Shown: positions 59,422 to 64,000 of the stretch, piece by piece
How the letters are laid out: the number at the start of each line of letters is the position of its first letter
Position numbering within the stretch: the first letter of the stretch is position 1
NCBI RefSeq assembly: GCF_009687885.1
Contig: NZ_BLAF01000032.1
Span: 45,542-109,541, forward strand
Length of the DNA: 64,000 nt
Direction of reading: 5' to 3'
Source of the DNA: Acrocarpospora pleiomorpha
GTDB lineage: Bacteria; Actinomycetota; Actinomycetes; Streptosporangiales; Streptosporangiaceae
Made by a program: the position numbers and the translations under genes
The notes under the pieces: generated by a model
What the model was told of the DNA's origin: nothing
Databases searched by the model: none
The model's input: the letters and a program-made list of their open reading frames with translations, nothing else

Positions 59422-60306
59422 TCAGAAGGCGTGCCAGGTACGGTCGTCACCGGCCCGTAGCGAAGCGAGCCGGAACCGTAACTCCGCCCGCGACCCCGGA
59501 TCCCGGTGCGCGTTCCTGAGCACGGCCGTCAGCGTCTGCAGTTCCCGGGTGTCCCGCAGCACCCCATACCCGGACCAGTTCCTGGCGTCGTACCCGTACG
59601 CCTCGACGAACCCGTCCCGTTCCGCCTCGGTCAGCCCGAACCTGGCCCCCACCAGCGTGGGCACCAGGTCGATCTCTCGAGGCCCGGCGCTCACCGAATC
59701 CCAGTCGCACAGCAGCAGTCCCTCAGGTGTACGGAGCAGGTTGCCCCGGTGCGCGTCACCGTGCACCAGCCCGTACGGCAGAGCGAACTCCAGCCGCTCG
59801 TAGTAGGCGTCGGAGAGCGCCGAGCACCGTTCGGTCAGCCACTCGCGCTCCTCCTCGTCGATGGCCCGGCTGGCCGCGATGGCCCGCCGGATCGTGCCGA
59901 AAGGATCGAAGGTCGGCAAGTCGAACGGCACCGGCGGCAGCGCGTGCAGCCGCCGGAGCATCAAGCCGAGCGGCGCCGGGTCCGGAGGCGGCCCGGCGTG
60001 CTCCTCGTAGTGCCAGAACGTGGCCAGCGCGCCGTCGACGGCCAGCGGCTGCTTGACGTCCAGCGGCATGGTGGCCGGGAAGCCCTGCTCCACCAGCCAG
60101 CGGGTGACCTTGAGCGAGACGACCAGGCGGTCGTACTTGCCGAGGGCGTTGGCGTCGGAAAGCCGTACCACCACCGACTCGCGGGGCAGCAGGTAGACGA
60201 TGTTGGCGAAGCTGCGCAGCAGGCGCGCGCCCGCCGGGTCCAGACCGGCGGCATGGCAGGCTTGCGCGAGCGTCGCGGGAACTCCGGCGACGGTGGGAGC
60301 GGTCAT
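59422..60306 (-). CDS. aminoglycoside phosphotransferase-like kinase
   Basis: 294 residues of the APH/choline kinase fold. The catalytic loop is YGLVHGDAHRGNLLRTPEGL and the metal-binding motif LLCDWDSVSAGPREIDLVP. The N-lobe has FANIVYLLPRESVVVRLSD. ATG 60306 overlaps the upstream XRE gene's stop (ATGA). Such XRE-phosphotransferase pairs are frequent in actinomycetes; the substrate (antibiotic, sugar or metabolite) is unknown, and resistance should not be assumed. Confidence 0.87.
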   Translation of the reverse strand: MTAPTVAGVPATLAQACHAAGLDPAGARLLRSFANIVYLLPRESVVVRLSDANALGKYDRLVVSLKVTRWLVEQGFPATMPLDVKQPLAVDGALATFWHYEEHAGPPPDPAPLGLMLRRLHALPPVPFDLPTFDPFGTIRRAIAASRAIDEEEREWLTERCSALSDAYYERLEFALPYGLVHGDAHRGNLLRTPEGLLLCDWDSVSAGPREIDLVPTLVGARFGLTEAERDGFVEAYGYDARNWSGYGVLRDTRELQTLTAVLRNAHRDPGSRAELRFRLASLRAGDDRTWHAF

Positions 60307-61715
60307 GTGTTCAGCGCCCTCGCCGGGGTTTCGAAACTCAGGTCACGGGTCTGCGCCAGGCCGACCGAGCAGAAGCCCTCGATCTGGCGGGCCATCCGGT
60401 CCGACACCAGCGATCTGCTGGCCGCCAGGGTGGCGCCCAGGCTGTCGATCCTGCGTTCAGGCGGCAGTTCCAGTAACGGCGCGACCGCCTGTTCCGCACC
60501 CTCCTGGTCGTCCTCCAGCACGTAGGCGATGGCCAGGTGGGCGCGGGCCATCGCCTCGCAGCCGTAGGAGCGGTTCTCCCGCTCGTCGGCGGAGTAGAGC
60601 GCGATGGCGGCCCTGGCCTCCTCGATCGCCCGGGGCGCCTGGCCCAGATGCAGGTGGGTCACGGCCGCGTAGTAGTGCTCCTTGGCGGGCCGGAAGGCGA
60701 ACTCCCCGGCGATCTCGTCGTGCAGTTCGTCAGGGCCGCCGGACGCCCGGGCCTGCGAAGCTCGGTGAAGTTCGTCCCTGGCTTCGGCGGCGCGGCCCAG
60801 CATCGCGCAGGCCCGGGCCCTGAGCATGTGCAGCCTGGCCCCGCCGCTGCCGGTGGACAGGTGGGTGAGGGCGTCGCCGGCGTATCTGGCCGCGTCCTCG
60901 TAACGGCGGTCCCACAGCGCGACCGAGGCCTGCATGCCGCGGGCCCAGCCCATCAGCGAGGGATGCCCGGAGATCCGGCCGTACGTCCAGGAGGCCCTGG
61001 CCAGCGTGTCGGCGGGCACCCGGCGGCCCATGTCCATGCTGGCGTTGGCCATCAGCCCGCAGAGCGCGCCGGTCAGGAAGTACAGCTCGCCCGCCTGGGT
61101 CGGGTGGATGCGGCGTTCCAGCGCCTTTCTGGTCTGTTCCTGGAGGGCGCGCATCTCGACGAAGAGCGGGAGCGGCGTCTCCCACACATACCTGCGGCCC
61201 ACCCAGATCACCTGGGTGCGCAGGCGTTCCAGCGCGCCGGAGCCGAGTTCGCTGGTCTCGGCCTCCTCGGCATGCTCGCTGGCCTCGGCGGCGGCGTCCG
61301 CGATCGGGTCGCCCGCGCCCGCCTGGGCCCGGCGGGCCTCCTCCGGCGTGTAGTCGCGGGCGAAGCCCAGCTGGACCGGGCCGGTCTCGAACAGGCGGCA
61401 GAGCAGGTCGGTGTACTCGCGGTCCGGCCGCGCGCCCGCCTCCCACTCCCGCCAGGAGCGCTCGGACAGGCCACGACGCTTGATCTGGGAACGGTCGCAC
61501 ATCTCGTGGAACCGCTCTATCGCCTCCTCCACCGTCCAGCCGTTGGCCAGCCGCATGCACTTCAACCGGGAGGTCTGGGGGGAGCTGAGGTGGATCTCCT
61601 CGGCGATCTGATGGATGACGGCGGTCGACGGCGCCTCGCCCAGGGCCGCGAGCGTGCGGTCCCGGATGGCGCCGGCGAACTGGATGGCCGAACGGTCACG
61701 GGCGGAATGGGTCAT
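60303..61715 (-). CDS. XRE-family regulator with TPR-like sensor
   Basis: 470 residues. The HTH region is MRLANGWTVEEAIERFHEMC with LSERSWREWEAGARPDREYT and LLCRLFETGPVQLGF. The rest is helical with repeat-like pairs (ALWDRRYEDAARYAGDALTH, GQAPRAIEEARAAIALYSAD). GGAGAG close to ATG 61715 supports that start over 61742. It is coupled to the phosphotransferase gene and probably regulates it. The pair stands between rodA and the TIGR03960 gene, where other actinobacteria have direct adjacency (recalled, not checked). Confidence 0.87.
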   Translation of the reverse strand: MTHSARDRSAIQFAGAIRDRTLAALGEAPSTAVIHQIAEEIHLSSPQTSRLKCMRLANGWTVEEAIERFHEMCDRSQIKRRGLSERSWREWEAGARPDREYTDLLCRLFETGPVQLGFARDYTPEEARRAQAGAGDPIADAAAEASEHAEEAETSELGSGALERLRTQVIWVGRRYVWETPLPLFVEMRALQEQTRKALERRIHPTQAGELYFLTGALCGLMANASMDMGRRVPADTLARASWTYGRISGHPSLMGWARGMQASVALWDRRYEDAARYAGDALTHLSTGSGGARLHMLRARACAMLGRAAEARDELHRASQARASGGPDELHDEIAGEFAFRPAKEHYYAAVTHLHLGQAPRAIEEARAAIALYSADERENRSYGCEAMARAHLAIAYVLEDDQEGAEQAVAPLLELPPERRIDSLGATLAASRSLVSDRMARQIEGFCSVGLAQTRDLSFETPARALNT

Positions 61716-61769
61716 TGACTCTCCAAGAGGGGGCGATACCACGCTAGCCCGGCACTCGTTACGAAAAGG

Positions 61770-62015
61770 TCACCGTGCGCACTGCGAGTCGCTCTCCGCG
61801 TGGAACGGGCCCACCGTGCCGCCGTTGCGCAGCTGGGCGAGGAAGAGCTGCCCGCACAGGCTGCTCGCCGTCTGGGCGAACCACACCGTGGGCGGGTTCC
61901 CGGCCGCGGCCGCCGCCCATCGGCCGCCGCCGTACACGATCCGGTAGTCGGGAAATGCCTTTCGGAGCAGGTCCAAAGCGCGCCCGCGCTCCTGCGCCTC
62001 GTCGTCCGGAGTCAC
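61770..62015 (-). CDS. small hypothetical protein, about 81 aa
   Basis: Starting at GTG 62015 (GGAGG 4 nt before it) the product is VTPDDEAQERGRALDLLRKA, FPDYRIVYGGGRWAAAAAGN, PPTVWFAQTASSLCGQLFLA and a short tail with two more residues of interest, including a second Cys near the end (SDSQCAR). A small alpha-beta fold is likely. A longer start at 62063 is possible. It lies between rodA and the XRE gene; no family recognised. Confidence 0.5.
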   Translation of the reverse strand: MTPDDEAQERGRALDLLRKAFPDYRIVYGGGRWAAAAAGNPPTVWFAQTASSLCGQLFLAQLRNGGTVGPFHAESDSQCAR

Positions 62016-62155
62016 CGTTCCTCCGTCTTCGGGGGATCTTCGGGGATGGCGTCCTGCGTTCATCTGTCATCGCACATTCAAGGTACGTTCCCAGATTGTT
62101 CGCTTGACGAAAGTCGCGCCAGTGAGAGCGCACCGCAGGATCCTGCGGGCGGCTC

Positions 62156-63328
62156 TCACCCCGCGAAGCTTCGCTCCTTGATGTGGATGGCCTGCAGTAA
62201 CCCGATCCCGATCATGTTGGCGAACGTGGCCGTCCCGCCGTACGAGACGAAAGGCAGGGGCAATCCCGTAATCGGCATGATGCCGATTGTCATCCCAACG
62301 TTAATGAACATCTGGAACGCGAACCAGCAGACGATGCCGCTCGCGACCAGCGCGCTGAACCGGTCCTCGCAGTACCGCGCGATCCGCAGCCCGCGCAGCA
62401 GCACCACGCCGAGCAGCGCGATCACGGTGACCGCGCCCAGGAACCCGAACTCCTCCCCCGCCACGGTGAAGATGAAGTCGGTGTGCTGCTCCGGCACGAA
62501 CCGGCCGGTGGTCTGGCCGCCGTGGAACAGGCCCTTGCCGAAAATCTCGCCGGAGCCGATCGCGATCAGCGCCTGGGTGCTGTTGTAGCCGACCCCGCGC
62601 GGGTCGCTGGCCGGGTTGAGAAACGCGGTGAACCGCGCCACCTGGTACGGCTGGAGCAGCCCGAACGACCACACCAGCCCGCCCCCGAGCACCGCGGCCC
62701 CCGCCACCACGCCGATCCAGCGTTTCCGCACCCCCGCGAAGATCAGCACACCGGCGGTGATCACCGAAAGCACCATCGTGGTGCCCAGGTCGGGCTGGAG
62801 CATCACCAGCGCCATCGTCAGCCCCGACGCGGACAGCGCCAGCACGAGATCCAGCGTCCTGGGCCGGTCGGTGCCCTCCGCGGGTTCGGCCAGCAGCATG
62901 CCCAGCAGCAGCACCAGCGCCGGTTTGGCCAGCTCGGACGGCTGCATGGCGAAGCCGCCGCCGAGCATGATCCAGGAGTGCGAGCCGTTCACCGTGGTGC
63001 CCACCGGGGTCACCACCAGGATCAGCGCGAGCATGGCGATCAGGTAAGCGACCGGCGCGTACGCCCGCAGCCGGTGCGGCTCCACCATCGCCACCGCGCT
63101 GAGCAGGACGGCGCCGATGCCCAGGTTGAGCACATGTTTCTTGACCAGGCCGGTCGGCTCCACCGACATCCAGGTCCTGGTGGAGGACCAGACCAGCAGG
63201 GTGCCGAGCACGCAGAGCGCGCCCACCGCCATCAGCAGCACCCCGTCCATCCGGCGCACCGCGGAGCCCTCGCCGACCGCGCGGCTGGCCAGCGACCTGC
63301 GCCGAGGTACCGCCGAGGCGGGGATCAC
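62156..63328 (-). CDS. rodA: SEDS-family rod-shape protein RodA
   Basis: 390 residues, about ten membrane segments. SEDS landmarks include GSHSWIMLGGGFAMQPSELA KP (split here at the Lys-Pro), MLQPDLGTTMVL, FGLLQPYQVARFTAFLNP, ALIAIGSGEIFGKGLFHG and GLPLPFVSYGGTATFANMIG. It polymerises glycan strands together with the class B PBP encoded upstream. GTG 63328 overlaps the mrdA stop (GTGA). Confidence 0.95.
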   Translation of the reverse strand: MIPASAVPRRRSLASRAVGEGSAVRRMDGVLLMAVGALCVLGTLLVWSSTRTWMSVEPTGLVKKHVLNLGIGAVLLSAVAMVEPHRLRAYAPVAYLIAMLALILVVTPVGTTVNGSHSWIMLGGGFAMQPSELAKPALVLLLGMLLAEPAEGTDRPRTLDLVLALSASGLTMALVMLQPDLGTTMVLSVITAGVLIFAGVRKRWIGVVAGAAVLGGGLVWSFGLLQPYQVARFTAFLNPASDPRGVGYNSTQALIAIGSGEIFGKGLFHGGQTTGRFVPEQHTDFIFTVAGEEFGFLGAVTVIALLGVVLLRGLRIARYCEDRFSALVASGIVCWFAFQMFINVGMTIGIMPITGLPLPFVSYGGTATFANMIGIGLLQAIHIKERSFAG

Positions 63329-64000
63329 CGGTTCACCGTGCCATCGGGCTTGATCACCGGCAGACGCTTGGCGGGTTCGGTGAGGGCGGCGGGCGCGTGG
63401 TCCTTGCCGAAACCGAACATGCCCTCATAGATCTCGCGGACCGCCGGGGCGGCGGCCGAACCGCCCATGCCGCCCTGGGAGACCATGACGACGGTCACGA
63501 AGCGGGGTTTGGCCGTGGGGGCGAACGAGGCGAACCAGGCGGTGTCGGCTTTGCCGTACACCTCGGCGGTGCCGGTCTTGCCGCCGATGCTGACCAGGTT
63601 CATCGGCCAGCCGCCGAACGCCCCGGCCGCGGTGCCGTCGGAGGGCACCTGGCTGAGCGCGTTCTTGATGTAGGCGCGGGTGGTCTCGTCGATCGGCAGC
63701 TTGCCGATCACCGGCGGCACGATCTCCTTGACCTTGGTGCCGTCCGGCCGGACCAGCGCCCAGGCGATCCGCGGGCTGCGCACCTTCCCGTCCCCGACCA
63801 GCGCCGCGTACGCGTTGGCGAGTTGCAGCGGCGTCACCAGCACGTCGCCCTGCCCGATCGAGAAGTTCGCCGCGTCACCCGCCCGCCACTGGAAGCCCTC
63901 CAGGCAGTTCTCGTACGCCAGCCGCTTCAGGAACGCCGCCCTGTTCCCGTCCTTGACCTCCGGATACCCCTTCTTGGCGCGGATGCAGTTCGTCGCCCGG
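63325..64000 (-). CDS. mrdA: penicillin-binding protein 2, C-terminal part (cut by window edge)
   Basis: The frame is open from the right edge to TGA at 63325 (225 codons seen). GQGDVLVTPLQLANAYAALV and the KTG box SIGGKTGTAEVYGKADTAWF mark the transpeptidase domain of a class B PBP. The catalytic SxxK and SxN motifs would lie beyond the window edge. The tail (EPAKRLPVIKPDGTVNR) is short. It is coupled to rodA by GTGA, the normal elongasome pair. Confidence 0.93.
   Translation of the reverse strand, partial: RATNCIRAKKGYPEVKDGNRAAFLKRLAYENCLEGFQWRAGDAANFSIGQGDVLVTPLQLANAYAALVGDGKVRSPRIAWALVRPDGTKVKEIVPPVIGKLPIDETTRAYIKNALSQVPSDGTAAGAFGGWPMNLVSIGGKTGTAEVYGKADTAWFASFAPTAKPRFVTVVMVSQGGMGGSAAAPAVREIYEGMFGFGKDHAPAALTEPAKRLPVIKPDGTVNR

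Noticed and set aside
59422..60306. Antibiotic-resistance aminoglycoside phosphotransferase
   Set aside because: The fold is shared by many metabolic kinases; nothing in the sequence identifies an aminoglycoside substrate.

Overview
The window is high-GC actinomycete chromosome. Evidence for this: GTG/ATG starts, dense ATGA/GTGA-coupled operons, an actinobacterial mrdA-rodA-TIGR03960-TIGR03936-rne/rng-rplU-rpmA-obgE-proB-proA block, nadD-rsfS, an ECF41 sigma factor, SCO6745-type and DUF429 proteins, and several XRE-TPR regulators. A filamentous actinomycete of the Streptosporangiales type is my best guess. No rRNA or other species-level marker is present, so the family is inference.

Layout. 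1-1.9 kb: the end of a SCO6745-family gene, then a stretch of debris (hairpins, a transposase tail). 1.97-8.18 kb: a compact lanthipeptide locus on the + strand. It holds a three-domain LanL-type synthetase, a 40-residue VenA-like precursor gene, a prolyl-oligopeptidase-type peptidase (probable leader protease), an ABC exporter collapsed to its two ends, and a radical SAM enzyme. A near-identical GC-rich 31-nt repeat lies on each side, and a tRNA-Ala(GGC) gene sits at the right edge, so it looks like an acquired island. 8.5-11.3 kb: ECF41 sigma factor, DUF429 protein and FAD oxidoreductase in one coupled operon. 11.3-19.4 kb: an L-arabinose operon on the - strand (araD, araA and a YtfQ/YtfR/YtfT/YjfF-type furanose importer) with a LacI regulator and three matching operator-like palindromes; no araB is present. 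19.6-23.7 kb: a CynX/NimT-like MFS gene and a ROK-regulator/MFS pair behind a perfect 14-bp palindrome.

23.8-31.2 kb: a secreted beta-helix protein, a Tn3-type transposase remnant, two small membrane proteins, a NarL-type two-component system and a YbdK-type carboxylate-amine ligase. 31.5-35.1 kb: a heterodimeric ABC exporter. 35.3-37.1 kb: histidine phosphatase, rsfS and nadD. 37.1-49.0 kb: a block between nadD and proA that contains an M48 peptidase, a five-gene TIR cluster (TIR protein, degenerate P-loop/alpha-solenoid protein, unknown cytosolic protein, VWA-OmpA lipoprotein, membrane protein), an XRE-TPR regulator, a membrane Ser/Thr kinase, DoxX and an orphan response regulator. 49.0-64 kb: proA, proB, obgE, rpmA, rplU, a MITE-like element, RNase E/G, TIGR03936, the TIGR03960 radical SAM protein, a phosphotransferase/XRE pair, rodA and the 3' part of mrdA.

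The two most interesting parts are the lanthipeptide island (Cys-Cys-Cys zinc site, a radical SAM partner without auxiliary-cluster cysteines, a deleted exporter) and the TIR operon, which has the shape of a signalling or anti-phage conflict system linked to the cell envelope.
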